The position numbers and the translations under genes are program-made. 64,000 nucleotides of DNA from an uncultured Bacteroidales bacterium. GTDB lineage: Bacteria > Bacteroidota > Bacteroidia > Bacteroidales > UBA932. The notes beneath the pieces are model-generated. The model was given only the letters and a program-made list of their open reading frames with translations. It was not told the origin of the DNA and did not search any database. This document shows, in pieces, positions 50,780-60,670 of this stretch (positions are counted from its first letter, which is position 1; the number at the start of each line of letters is the position of its first letter). The stretch spans positions 17,163 through 81,162 of the forward strand of contig CAJUEK010000007.1 of NCBI GenBank assembly GCA_910585445.1. Direction: 5' to 3'.

Positions 50780-52825
50780 TTAATTCCGTTTTTGAAAATC
50801 CGTCATTTTCCAGCCTGAAAGAATCCAGGCAAGATTGAACTGGTAGTGGATACGGCTGCTGATGAGATGTATCATGCCATCAGGTGTCTGCACACTCGCC
50901 AGATACCCTTTTGTCTCCGCATGAGAGGCGTCCATTGTGAACTCACGTGTCCATGCACCTCCGTCAAGAGTACGCTCCACTCCGTCCGTGACGAGCCTGC
51001 GCACTGGCCATGTGACGCCCTCATCGAATGACAGGGCTACAAACATTCCATATCCCGTAAAGGCATTACCTTCCGAGTCAATGAATTCCATCCCATAAGA
51101 CTCTCCTTTGCCCTTGTCCGGATGCCCTGTGAACGACACGAGCATAATCGGCCCTTCCGCAAGACGCCTCATTGTAACTCTCTGCCCGCTCCATATGGGC
51201 AGGAAATCAGGCATGGCCCGGTAAGTCCATGATTTTCCACCGTCAGCGGAGAAGCTCTGCGGCAAATGCAGTTTTCCGTCAGTTCCCCTTATTCCGACTC
51301 CACGTCCGACCGTCATGAGCCGTCCGTCAGCGAGCTCCACTATCGCGCCATGTATGCCGGCAATGGAAGGGCCGCAGCCGCCGTCCTCAGGCTTCACCAT
51401 CTTTTCTCCGTTCCATGGGTCAGCCCATGTCCTGCCTCCATCCTTGCTGATATGGACTGAAGTACCTTCCGGACCGCCGCCAGGCCCTGCATCACAGGTC
51501 TGTATCATAGTCCCGTCAGAGGTGATTATCGGTCCGGCAATGACCTGATGCCTCTTTGCATGCTCCGGTTCTATAAGCTCCGGACGGCTCCATGTACGCC
51601 CGTTGTCGGTACTCGTGCGCAGCGTAAGGGCAAGATTCTGCCAGTCACCGCTGTTTGCCACCCCATTGAAATGCCACAGCCTGCCCTTACCGTCATTCAG
51701 GAGCGAGCTTCCTGTCACATTCCTGTCCGGTATATGCAGGAACACCGATGCATCATCCCATTCTTCCTCTCCCTTCCTCAGCCTTGATGCAAGCACGACC
51801 TGCTCACGCCCCTTCTCGTCATCACACGAGAACCATATGGCAAGAAGATCCCCGTTGTCACACCATGTTATTGCAGGCTGATGATTGTGGCTATAGAAAG
51901 GTACATGTGGAACTGAAGCCGGCTCCTTTACGAACACCCGTGGAGTCATGAACACGGGCTTTCGCGGATTGACTTTTTTCCATACGGCCGTCTTTTGGGA
52001 GACATCTGCCATATTGCGCGGAATGAAGTACGCCTCAGGGTCATAATGATTAAGCAGCGCATCGGACTCCACCACCCTGAAGCCTATCTGAGAATGTCTG
52101 TCCAAAGGCAGGGCCGCCATCCTGTTGCGGCTCCTCAGATAACGCTCCGGAGTGCTGTGGCTACCTCCCCGGGTAACCCTGCACAAGCCGTCCGAAGGGC
52201 CGCAAGGGTCTGTCTGTTTTTCTCCGGAATATGGCCCGTACCAGTCAAGGCACCACTCCTCAACATTACCATGCATTTCCTTGAGCCCGAAAGGATTGGC
52301 CGGAGTCACTCCCACCTTAAGAGGCACTTTCTTCAGATTACGCATGGTCTTCTGGTTCCGCATGCACAGACTGTCAAGATTTTCACCGTTCCAGAAAGGA
52401 GAATCGCTGCCTGCACGGCACGCATATTCCCACTCAGCTTCTGTAGGAAGCCTGTAATTCTTGCCAGTCCTTGCACTGAGCCAGCGGCAATATGCAGCAG
52501 CGTCTTCCCAGCTGACCATTGTCACAGCCTCGTCATCCTCCGTGGAAATTCCCCAATAATGTCCTCTAAGGTCCTTGTGCGAGGGGTCAAACATTTCATA
52601 TTGCTCATTGGTAACCTCAGTGACACTCATCTTGAAAGGCATAGTGAAGGTCACGGTATGGGCCGGAGCCTCATCAAAGTCCTCTCCCTCTCCAGGCCCT
52701 CCCATTATGAAAGTCCCGGCCGGAATTTCAATCATCTGAGGCTGCTGCGCCGCTGCAACGGCGTACAATCCGGCCACAAGTGCAGCCGTTAAAATCATTC
52801 TGCCTGTATTTTTCATACTACTCAT
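50780..52825 (-). CDS. Exported chimera: SUMF1/FGE-like domain + sialidase-like beta-propeller
   Basis: A 681-residue protein with a signal peptide (about 1-26). Residues 30-255 form a formylglycine-generating-enzyme (SUMF1) fold: IEIPAGTFIMGG, VTEVTNEQYEMF, YRLPTEAEWEYACRAGS, GNVEEWCLDWYG and VTRGGS. The active-site cysteine pair of true FGE is missing: the region reads RYLRSRNRMAALPLDRHS. Residues 300-675 are a BNR sialidase-like propeller with four Asp boxes (STDNGRTW, SKDGGRTW, SADGGKSW, SFDEGVTW). A classical FRIP/YRIP arginine motif is not obvious, so true sialidase activity is uncertain. It overlaps the BACON gene by ATGA. Confidence 0.85.
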   Translation of the reverse strand: MSSMKNTGRMILTAALVAGLYAVAAAQQPQMIEIPAGTFIMGGPGEGEDFDEAPAHTVTFTMPFKMSVTEVTNEQYEMFDPSHKDLRGHYWGISTEDDEAVTMVSWEDAAAYCRWLSARTGKNYRLPTEAEWEYACRAGSDSPFWNGENLDSLCMRNQKTMRNLKKVPLKVGVTPANPFGLKEMHGNVEEWCLDWYGPYSGEKQTDPCGPSDGLCRVTRGGSHSTPERYLRSRNRMAALPLDRHSQIGFRVVESDALLNHYDPEAYFIPRNMADVSQKTAVWKKVNPRKPVFMTPRVFVKEPASVPHVPFYSHNHQPAITWCDNGDLLAIWFSCDDEKGREQVVLASRLRKGEEEWDDASVFLHIPDRNVTGSSLLNDGKGRLWHFNGVANSGDWQNLALTLRTSTDNGRTWSRPELIEPEHAKRHQVIAGPIITSDGTMIQTCDAGPGGGPEGTSVHISKDGGRTWADPWNGEKMVKPEDGGCGPSIAGIHGAIVELADGRLMTVGRGVGIRGTDGKLHLPQSFSADGGKSWTYRAMPDFLPIWSGQRVTMRRLAEGPIMLVSFTGHPDKGKGESYGMEFIDSEGNAFTGYGMFVALSFDEGVTWPVRRLVTDGVERTLDGGAWTREFTMDASHAETKGYLASVQTPDGMIHLISSRIHYQFNLAWILSGWKMTDFQKRN

Positions 52826-55698
52826 CTGATAATTTCAAAAAGATTATGGAAACTTCCGTCTCCCGATGAACCTACCCTTGAAGTCGCGGTTTCAGTAACA
52901 GTGCCTTTTCCGTCAGCCCTGTCATTTTCACCTGCCACGATTCTGAGCTTGAGTCCCATCGACACATTCCCGAGGGTCAGCTCACCTTCAAACGTCACAT
53001 AGCCTGTCTTTGAAGGGAAAGTGATTACATTCCCGGAAACGGCCGCTGTGGAAATGATGCCAAGAGCCGGTTTCCACTCACCGGAATCAAGATATTCCAC
53101 AGTCCAATATTTCTGGGCGCTGCTCGTATTGCGTATCTGGAACTGATAACGAATCCTTGTACCTGCCGCCAGCTCTTTCTTGGAATTGACGGTAAAAAGC
53201 CAATAGTCGCCTTTCCACGGAGCGGTCACATAAGGCTCACCGGCAGCGGCTACAGAGCGCTTGAAAAATTCTCCGTTCGCTCCCTGCGTCTTGTCAACTG
53301 ACCAGTATTCCAGCATGGACAGTCCTACATCATCCCTTATGGCAAGACCCATAGTCCCTTCCTCACTTGACGCCCCGCCTGCCTCAGATGCGAACTCCTC
53401 CGTGACAATGCCCTTTTTGGCCGATGTGAAGCACCAGTCCGCAAGCAGCCCCGCCTGAATACGCCTTACCGACAATTCTTCCGACCAGCCGAAATCATCG
53501 TTACGAAGCAGTATCTTTCCGCTACTTCCGACGTCAGACAATGCCGTGACCGTCAGAACCGATGTACCGGGGCTGATCATGTCAGCATCAATCGAAAAAT
53601 CACCTTCGAGGACTTCCGCATCAAGAGGAAGGTTCGTAGTCACGATGAAAGAAACAGAAGACTCGTCTTGCCAGATTGTCTTGAAAGCCTCATCCACAGT
53701 CACTTCCGGAGAAATGGAGACCTGGTTCAGATTCAGCACTGACTCGATGCCGTATTCTCTGTTAAAGAAACGGACGGCGGCATGACGCTCCGCTCCGGTG
53801 TCATTCCTGCCATAAGTGAAATGCATGTCCGTAATCTCAGCCATGGCTTTTGTGCCAGGAACATCGAGGACGCTCACCCAGTCAGCAGAACATTCCACCT
53901 CATATTCCACATTCGCCTGAACCTGCACACTGAAAGAGCCTTCAGCATTGCCAAGTTCCATCGAATTTCCTTCTACAAGGCTTACAAAAGGCCTCAACTC
54001 CTGTCCGGCAGCACTCTGGACAACATTTATAACATAATGGGAAATGCCGGACACAATATCCACAACCCCGCGCCTTGTAGTTGCAAGGCTACTGTTTTCA
54101 CATTCAAGCTCAACCTCATACTCTTTTCCGGCCTCACCAGACTGAACAGATAGCCCAAGCCAGTCCACATCAGAACTTACCGTGAAATCATTGTCGGATT
54201 TCACCCTGAATTTCACGGGAGCCGCAGGAGAACCCTCGAACACTACGAGATTGTCATTTATTCCACTTACGGAAATCTCAGCCGTTACAATGGACTCCGA
54301 ACCTCCGGCAATGCACTGTATGGACGGCTGCCATTCACTGTTTTCCGAACGGTCAGTAAGAGTAAGCCTCCAGCTGGCAGTATTCGGCTCAGTCAAGGCT
54401 CCCCCGCTGCATTTCCAGTTGGCTGCGCAAATGAACCTGAACTCCACGCGGTCAGTAGTGTTCTCATATTTCACGGTACGGCTGACCTGTATGTTTGCGG
54501 CAGCATTTGCACCACCCTCAAACGCGTCAGTATAGGTGACGTTCTCTCCGGTGACATCAGTAACATGAGGCACACCGGCAATCTTCCACTCATTTCCGTC
54601 ACGATATTCAAGCCTCCAGAATTTGTGGCATGATGCAGACACCCTCGTCTCAAAGGCAATCTTAAGTATAGTTCCCTTTGCCACAGGCATTTCCGAAAGG
54701 AACTGCAAATAGTCTCCAGGCCATACGCCTATAGCACGCGGGTCATTATATTTCGTGTCTACATCCAGCTTATACGCGCCTTTCGTATCTATAAGAGACT
54801 TGTCTATGCTGACAAACCTTATGGTGCCGCTTCCCACATCCGACCTTATGAGCCCCTCGGAAGGCCAGGTCTCGGCAAAATTGTTCCCGTCCACACCGAC
54901 AGTCCATTTCAGAGGGAAGCCTTCCACATCTACCGATTGGCCGTTCTGGACTATCGGAACCGTCTCCGTCCTGTCCTCGCCGTCAGCCGTATATTTCAGG
55001 GAAAGTATCGCCCCCCTGATTGAGTTGAGATTCTCCCCAACAGAGAATGCCAGGGTGTCAACCAGAGAACCGCTTTTCCCAAGAGACGTGACAAGCCATG
55101 AGAGGTCTTCGGTAGCATAGGCGGAATCAGGTTCAAGTTCATATGACCAAGGCACATTTGACGTTATCAAAAGCTTTTTCTTTCCTGATTCAGCTGTAAA
55201 CTCCACCCTCGCGGCCGACTTTTTAAGAAATTCGTCACTCGGACTTTGCGTCACGACAATACGTCCTCCCACAGGAATGTCCTTACTCCCGTCATTGGCG
55301 ATGATTACCCATTCGGCACTGCGCGGAGCATTCTGGTCACTGTAGCGTCCGACAAAGAAACAAAAGAGCCCGTCCCCGTTTCCGGATGCAGGGAATGGAC
55401 GTATCCACTCATAATCCTCCCCGGATGCAGGCTCAAGCCTCCATGACATGTTGGATGCCACAAGATATTTCGGAGAGGGCAACTGCTGGGCCGTCTCATC
55501 CGGTTTGGATATATCCAGATACTCCCAGCAGGTGTAATCAGCCTCATATTGCAGCGGGCTCCCCAAAGACAGCACCGCATTGTCCCGGGAGTCATAGACT
55601 TCCAGCTGCGGGCTTGCAAGTCCCGTTTCCATTCCGCATCCTGACGCCATCCATGCGAGCGGCAGCAATGCAGACAATATAATGGTATTCGTTCTCAT
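52822..55698 (-). CDS. Large surface lipoprotein with BACON-type repeats
   Basis: A 958-residue protein; the signal peptide ends in the lipobox WMASGC (acylated Cys21). At least three Ig-like BACON-type segments are visible, around FTAESGKKKLLITSNVPWSY, RVKSDNDFTVSSDVDWLGLS and VQANVEYEVECSADWVSV. Between and after them are beta-rich segments with VDTKYNDPRAIGVWPGDYLQ and the related YVTAPWKGDYWLFTVNSKK, which look like two copies of a further domain. No catalytic motif is seen. Its place directly after susD suggests a SusE/F-like surface glycan-binding protein. Confidence 0.78.
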   Translation of the reverse strand: MRTNTIILSALLPLAWMASGCGMETGLASPQLEVYDSRDNAVLSLGSPLQYEADYTCWEYLDISKPDETAQQLPSPKYLVASNMSWRLEPASGEDYEWIRPFPASGNGDGLFCFFVGRYSDQNAPRSAEWVIIANDGSKDIPVGGRIVVTQSPSDEFLKKSAARVEFTAESGKKKLLITSNVPWSYELEPDSAYATEDLSWLVTSLGKSGSLVDTLAFSVGENLNSIRGAILSLKYTADGEDRTETVPIVQNGQSVDVEGFPLKWTVGVDGNNFAETWPSEGLIRSDVGSGTIRFVSIDKSLIDTKGAYKLDVDTKYNDPRAIGVWPGDYLQFLSEMPVAKGTILKIAFETRVSASCHKFWRLEYRDGNEWKIAGVPHVTDVTGENVTYTDAFEGGANAAANIQVSRTVKYENTTDRVEFRFICAANWKCSGGALTEPNTASWRLTLTDRSENSEWQPSIQCIAGGSESIVTAEISVSGINDNLVVFEGSPAAPVKFRVKSDNDFTVSSDVDWLGLSVQSGEAGKEYEVELECENSSLATTRRGVVDIVSGISHYVINVVQSAAGQELRPFVSLVEGNSMELGNAEGSFSVQVQANVEYEVECSADWVSVLDVPGTKAMAEITDMHFTYGRNDTGAERHAAVRFFNREYGIESVLNLNQVSISPEVTVDEAFKTIWQDESSVSFIVTTNLPLDAEVLEGDFSIDADMISPGTSVLTVTALSDVGSSGKILLRNDDFGWSEELSVRRIQAGLLADWCFTSAKKGIVTEEFASEAGGASSEEGTMGLAIRDDVGLSMLEYWSVDKTQGANGEFFKRSVAAAGEPYVTAPWKGDYWLFTVNSKKELAAGTRIRYQFQIRNTSSAQKYWTVEYLDSGEWKPALGIISTAAVSGNVITFPSKTGYVTFEGELTLGNVSMGLKLRIVAGENDRADGKGTVTETATSRVGSSGDGSFHNLFEIIR

Positions 55699-55735
55699 AT
55701 TTCAGATTTGGTTTCTTGTTGTTTCCCCTCTTGCT

Positions 55736-57331
55736 TCAATCCGCCCCGTATGGCCTTCTATGACCTCCGGAAAGTTTCTTCCAGCTCCAGTCAAGCGCGA
55801 GGTGCATATCATTGGCACCGCCCATCCTGGAAAGCGCAGCCACAGCATTGGCATTATTGGAGGACATTGTATATGAAGGATATATGAACCTTGTGGGCAG
55901 TTCGTGGTCATTATAGACTGTGCCCTCCCCTATTGTAAGAAGCGGATATTCCGTTCTTCTCCACTCATGCCAGGTCTCCCAGCCTACCCAGAAAAGCGAC
56001 AGCCATTTCTGAGACATCAGGAACTCCTCCTTGCCGTCATAAAGACTTCCATCTGTCCCGGCAAGGTCATACGAGCCGAGCGCAGAAGAGAGATATTTTC
56101 CCACTTCGGCCTTTGAGACCGTGAACGGCTTGGAGAGTTTTGCAGCATAAGGAGCCCATTTCTCCATATTGGCGCTGAGAGCCTCCTCATAAAGTCCCTT
56201 CACGGTTTTTCCCGGCAAGGCGAGTTTTCCTTTCAGAAGTCCCTCCGCCTGAATGAAAAGGATTTCGGAATATTCCATCAGAAAGCCCGGAAGGTCGGCC
56301 GCACCAAGTATATCAAAATTCGGCTTTGACGTTCCGTTGTCATCAGAAGGCCTGTTGACCTGGTTTCCTCCTGACACCGTGCCTTTCCATTTGCCTCCGG
56401 TCTGGACTCCCCATATCACCAGCCTCGGGTCAACATACATTGCATTGCCCTGGGAATCAAGTTCGGCAGTCATCTTTATGAGCTGCTGAGTAAGCCTGTG
56501 CTGCTGGAACACGCCTTTCGTTGTCTCCGCCTCTCCCCAATACGATTTGTACGGATCAGTACCCTTGAAAGGCACAGCGGCATTGTCCGAGTTGCCGCGA
56601 AACACAGGAAAACGCTCCGCATCGTCCAGGATGGCCTGGATTTCATCCCAATATCTGTCGTCAGTACCACTCATACGGCACAGATACCGCAATTTCAAAG
56701 AATTGGCGAAGCGTCTCCATTTGTCGGTATCGGCATTGTACATCTGGTCAAGAGAGGAATATCCGCTGGTGGGCTTGCGGGAAAAGATGACATTCGCGCT
56801 GTCAAGGTCACGGATGACATTTCCGAAAACCTGCTCCTGAGGTTCAAATGCAGGATACCTCTGCTCACTGTATCGGAACGCCTCGGAATAAGGTATGTCA
56901 CCGAATATGGAGACCAGCTCTGCCATCTGCCAGCATTTCATCACAAGGCCGACAGCATGATAAAATTCGTCTCCCTGCGCTATCGCAAGATTTATCATGT
57001 GATGAGCATCCGCAGCACGGCGGGCATAATCGTCCCATGCCGACTGGGCGTTTCCGTCTGTGACAAGATAGAGATGCTCCTGCCTTGTCGAGCCTCCCGT
57101 GAAAGCAGTCACCTGAACAAGCTCATTGCTCCATATCCAGGAATAATACTGGTTTCTCGCACCAGTCTGGAAAAAAATCGGCTCAAACATGTTGCTTGCC
57201 TTTATGTTGCCGAAATTTATCTTGGTCGGATCTGTGTTGATTTTGTCAAAATCCTTTGTGCAGCCGGCAGCAAAGACCGCAACCAGCACAGCCGCTGCCA
57301 TAAAATGTATGTGTTTGACAGTCTGTTTCAT
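55736..57331 (-). CDS. SusD/RagB-family nutrient-binding outer-membrane lipoprotein
   Basis: A 531-residue lipoprotein with lipobox FAAGC and the typical SusD opening KDFDKINTDPTKINFGN. The all-helical TPR-like body includes YHAVGLVMKCWQMAELVSIF, GDIPYSEAF and the C-terminal SQKWLSLFWVGWETWHEWRR. The pattern fits the SusD-like_2 subgroup. It forms the lid of the SusC channel and binds the imported ligand. It starts one base after susC ends. Confidence 0.92.
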   Translation of the reverse strand: MKQTVKHIHFMAAAVLVAVFAAGCTKDFDKINTDPTKINFGNIKASNMFEPIFFQTGARNQYYSWIWSNELVQVTAFTGGSTRQEHLYLVTDGNAQSAWDDYARRAADAHHMINLAIAQGDEFYHAVGLVMKCWQMAELVSIFGDIPYSEAFRYSEQRYPAFEPQEQVFGNVIRDLDSANVIFSRKPTSGYSSLDQMYNADTDKWRRFANSLKLRYLCRMSGTDDRYWDEIQAILDDAERFPVFRGNSDNAAVPFKGTDPYKSYWGEAETTKGVFQQHRLTQQLIKMTAELDSQGNAMYVDPRLVIWGVQTGGKWKGTVSGGNQVNRPSDDNGTSKPNFDILGAADLPGFLMEYSEILFIQAEGLLKGKLALPGKTVKGLYEEALSANMEKWAPYAAKLSKPFTVSKAEVGKYLSSALGSYDLAGTDGSLYDGKEEFLMSQKWLSLFWVGWETWHEWRRTEYPLLTIGEGTVYNDHELPTRFIYPSYTMSSNNANAVAALSRMGGANDMHLALDWSWKKLSGGHRRPYGAD

Positions 57332-57332
57332 A

Positions 57333-60300
57333 TCAGAATTTCAGTTTGAGATTGACACCAACGGACCTGTTCATCGGGAATGAGCCGGATTCGACTCCGC
57401 GTTTTATGTCCCCTCCCGAGAGGAATCCGGTGTCCGGATCATAGAAAGGATATTCGGTTATGCAGAACAGATTTGTGGCATATGCCGCCACGGAAGCCCC
57501 CTGAAGCACACGCGTCTTTTGCATAAGGCTGTCCGGAAAGCGGTACTCTATGCGTATTTCCTTGAGTTTCAGATATGACGAGTCATATATATACTCTTCG
57601 AAGTTATAGCGGCTTGCCTTGTAGGTCTGATAATACGAATAAATGTTTGAGGTTACGGTACCGTTAGGCCTGCAGACGGCATTCCCGTCAGAATCCGTAC
57701 CGACTATATTCACTCCGGGGGCAACTATTCCGTCATAGCGTCCCTCAAGCGTATTGGTGAGCTTGCCCTGGTATCCGAGGATGCTGGCGGTCACGGAATA
57801 CGTCTTGCCTCCTATCTGGGCGGCGAAAGTAGCTCCGAAGGTCAGATTTTTCCATCTCAGGGATGTCGAGAACCCGCCGGTCCAGTCAGGATGTATATTG
57901 CCGAGATACCTCAGTTCCTGACTGTTCGAAGGCAGTCCGGTAGATGCGCTTATGACATCCTGCCCAGCGCAATCGACCTTGTTGCCGCTGTCATCATAAT
58001 AATATGCGCCTGCAGGTGCCTTTTCAAGCCCGACCGCCCATATCTGGCCCATTTTCTGGCCTACATAGTCATATACGAAGAATCTCTGGCCTACAGAAGC
58101 ATAATTCTCGACATGGGGCACCGAATTGTCCCATCCGTCATACATCTTGTCCAGTACCCCGACGTTTCTTGCGGCATTGATGTCTATGGTCCATCTCCAG
58201 TCTCGCGTCTTCACCGGAACAAAATTCAAGGCAATTTCCACTCCCCTGTTCTTGATAAGGCCGATATTGTAGGTATAATATTTCGCGCCTGTCACATAGT
58301 CTCCCGGAAGCTGGTAAATCTGGTTTGTCACATCGGACCAATAGAAAGCCACATCCATTCCTATCCTGTTCCTGAGGAACTTCATCTCCAGTCCGGCTTC
58401 CCACGTCTCCACATTTTCCGGCTTCAGATTCTCATCAGGATAAGTATTTCCGGTACGGTATCCTCCCGGATATTGTGACGATGAATAAGAATAGGAAAGC
58501 GCATACGGAGTAGTGTCTTTACCGACATTTGCCCATGAAGCACGCAGTTTCAGGAATGATATGGCCGGCAGCCTCTCCTGGAAATTGAACAGTTTGTCCA
58601 AAACAAGGCTGGCGCTTACCGAAGGGTAGAAAAACGGTTCACGAAGAGTTGATGACCAGTCCTGCCTTCCGGTTATGTCAAGATATGCCCAGTTGTCCCA
58701 CGAGAGGGAGACAAGGCCATACAGGCTGTTCACCACCTTGTTGAGACGGGCGCGCTCATGCTGCGGCAAAGTTCCTGTGGGATAATTGTGTATCGTATAG
58801 ACTCCCTCCACATCAAGCTTGTCTATGGTATATTTGTCGGAACGGACATTATAGACCATGTGGTTTCCTCCCAGACCGGCCGTCAATGTAAGCCTGTCAC
58901 CAAGAAAAGCATCTGAATATTTCAGCATGAAATCGCTGTTGAACTCCATCTGAAGCGCCTCCTGTTCACGATAGAATCCCTCCGGGTAGGTATAATTGTA
59001 CTTCGGCTTGCGCTGTGTGCGGAACTGATTGCCTATATCGGCTCCAGCCTTTAGAGATAACGTGACCTTTTCCTTCCACAGGTTTATGTCAAAACCCATG
59101 TTCCCCAGCACCCTGTCCTTATCCATGCTGTTTGTGAACTCATAAAGCACGCGATATGGGTTGTAATACTCCGTGTGGCTGATGAGGAAAGCATAGTCCT
59201 TGAAAGTCTCCGCGTTGTAATGCCCACCGAAATATTCCTTGGCATATTCTTTCATGCTTACATTGGTCCTGTTCCACACAAGCTGGTACATAGGAGAGTT
59301 GCGGGCATATGCTGACGAAGGCATATTGTCGGAATCTGTCCTGTAATAGTTGACCTTGGCGTGGAATTTTATCGCCTTGGACACAGGCACGTTCACGGAA
59401 AAAGAATAGCTCTGCTTCTTGTATCCGGTGTTAGGCAGAATCCACTTGTTCCTTGTATCCTTGAACGAGGCCCTCACGGATGCGCCCTTGCCGTTTCCGC
59501 CCTCCACCGTGACAGCATTGTCCCATGTGTAGCCGGTGCGGAAGATTCCTGTGTACCAGTCATCCTTGTATGTCCACGGCGTAGGCACAATTTCCCCGGT
59601 CTCCCAGTCGTATCCTTCATACTGGTATCTGAGCTTGCTTGCATCGTATGCCTCACCGAAAGCATAGCGGCTGTAGTTGATGTCCATACCTTCAGGATTA
59701 AGCTCGGCCCGCCAGAAGTTGTACGGTTTCTTTCCCATGTCGATTCCGGAGCCATAGACAGTGTTGAATTCAGGCCAGTATCCAGGCATATCGGCAGTGA
59801 ATGCCCCGCTGTATGTCACACCTATGCCTTTTGCCGTAGTTCCTCCCTTGGTCGTTATGATAATGGCTCCGTTGCCGGCTCTGGAACCGTACAATGCTGT
59901 CGCCGCAGCACCTTTAAGTACGGTAACCGATTCTATGTCATCAGGATTGAGGTCGGTTGCCCCGTCACCGAAATCCACAGGCCCGTCATCATTGGTATAT
60001 GTGCTTCCTGAGGCATTCGCGATTGTACCTGAAGACATCGGGACACCGTCTATGACAAACAATGCGGAACTGTTCCCATTTAGCGAAGTTTCACCGCGCA
60101 CGACAGCCTTCATTGAACCTATAGGTCCTGAAGCCGCATTATTGAACTGGACACCGGCAACCTTGCCCTGCAGTCCGCTCAACCAGTTGCTCGACTGCAC
60201 CTCGGTAATCTGGTCACCGGACAGGTCTGTTGCAGCGTAACCGAGCGAGCGCTTCTCACGCTTCATGCCGAGGGCCGTCACTATGGCCTCATCAATTTTC

Positions 60301-60611
60301 TCACGGTCAGGACTCAGCACGATTTCATAATGCACTGCCTTGGAGACAGTCACTTTCGAGTCCAGATATCCCATGAACTGCACATGAAGGACATCTCCAG
60401 GAGATGCCTTTATCTCGAATTTTCCGGAAGCATCCGAAAAAGCCGCGATGTTTTTGCCTGATACCACGACGGTAGCGCCCGCCATAGGAACCGGCTCTTC
60501 CGTGTCATAGACCGTTCCCCTGACAAGCGTCTGGGCAGACAGAAGCAAGAACACGGAAGTACAGAACAACAAAGTGACAGCCGCAGCCGTCTTGCGTAAT
60601 GTTCCACACAT
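57333..60611 (-). CDS. SusC/RagA-family TonB-linked outer-membrane transporter
   Basis: A 1092-residue protein. After the signal peptide (to about LLSAQT) comes the carboxypeptidase-D-like N-terminal domain (VRGTVYDTEEPVPMAGATVV), then the plug with SNWLSGLQGKVAGVQFN, LFVIDGVPMSSG and VLKGAAATALYGSRAGNGAI, and a 22-strand barrel ending MNRSVGVNLKLKF. It imports oligosaccharides or large sugars over the outer membrane using TonB energy, with the SusD partner. No N-terminal signalling (STN) domain is present, consistent with control by LacI rather than an ECF sigma factor. Confidence 0.96.
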   Translation of the reverse strand: MCGTLRKTAAAVTLLFCTSVFLLLSAQTLVRGTVYDTEEPVPMAGATVVVSGKNIAAFSDASGKFEIKASPGDVLHVQFMGYLDSKVTVSKAVHYEIVLSPDREKIDEAIVTALGMKREKRSLGYAATDLSGDQITEVQSSNWLSGLQGKVAGVQFNNAASGPIGSMKAVVRGETSLNGNSSALFVIDGVPMSSGTIANASGSTYTNDDGPVDFGDGATDLNPDDIESVTVLKGAAATALYGSRAGNGAIIITTKGGTTAKGIGVTYSGAFTADMPGYWPEFNTVYGSGIDMGKKPYNFWRAELNPEGMDINYSRYAFGEAYDASKLRYQYEGYDWETGEIVPTPWTYKDDWYTGIFRTGYTWDNAVTVEGGNGKGASVRASFKDTRNKWILPNTGYKKQSYSFSVNVPVSKAIKFHAKVNYYRTDSDNMPSSAYARNSPMYQLVWNRTNVSMKEYAKEYFGGHYNAETFKDYAFLISHTEYYNPYRVLYEFTNSMDKDRVLGNMGFDINLWKEKVTLSLKAGADIGNQFRTQRKPKYNYTYPEGFYREQEALQMEFNSDFMLKYSDAFLGDRLTLTAGLGGNHMVYNVRSDKYTIDKLDVEGVYTIHNYPTGTLPQHERARLNKVVNSLYGLVSLSWDNWAYLDITGRQDWSSTLREPFFYPSVSASLVLDKLFNFQERLPAISFLKLRASWANVGKDTTPYALSYSYSSSQYPGGYRTGNTYPDENLKPENVETWEAGLEMKFLRNRIGMDVAFYWSDVTNQIYQLPGDYVTGAKYYTYNIGLIKNRGVEIALNFVPVKTRDWRWTIDINAARNVGVLDKMYDGWDNSVPHVENYASVGQRFFVYDYVGQKMGQIWAVGLEKAPAGAYYYDDSGNKVDCAGQDVISASTGLPSNSQELRYLGNIHPDWTGGFSTSLRWKNLTFGATFAAQIGGKTYSVTASILGYQGKLTNTLEGRYDGIVAPGVNIVGTDSDGNAVCRPNGTVTSNIYSYYQTYKASRYNFEEYIYDSSYLKLKEIRIEYRFPDSLMQKTRVLQGASVAAYATNLFCITEYPFYDPDTGFLSGGDIKRGVESGSFPMNRSVGVNLKLKF

Positions 60612-60670
60612 AATAGGTTGTATTTAATAGGGTTTGTCTTCACATAAGCCAGGGGTGGGTGGCTGGCAGG

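Noticed and set aside
50780..51960. Confident call of an active sialidase
   Set aside because: Asp boxes are present but the N-terminal arginine motif of sialidases is not recognisable.
56498..57349. Plus-strand 283-residue open frame opposite susD
   Set aside because: It is antisense to a clear SusD gene and lacks any recognisable motif.
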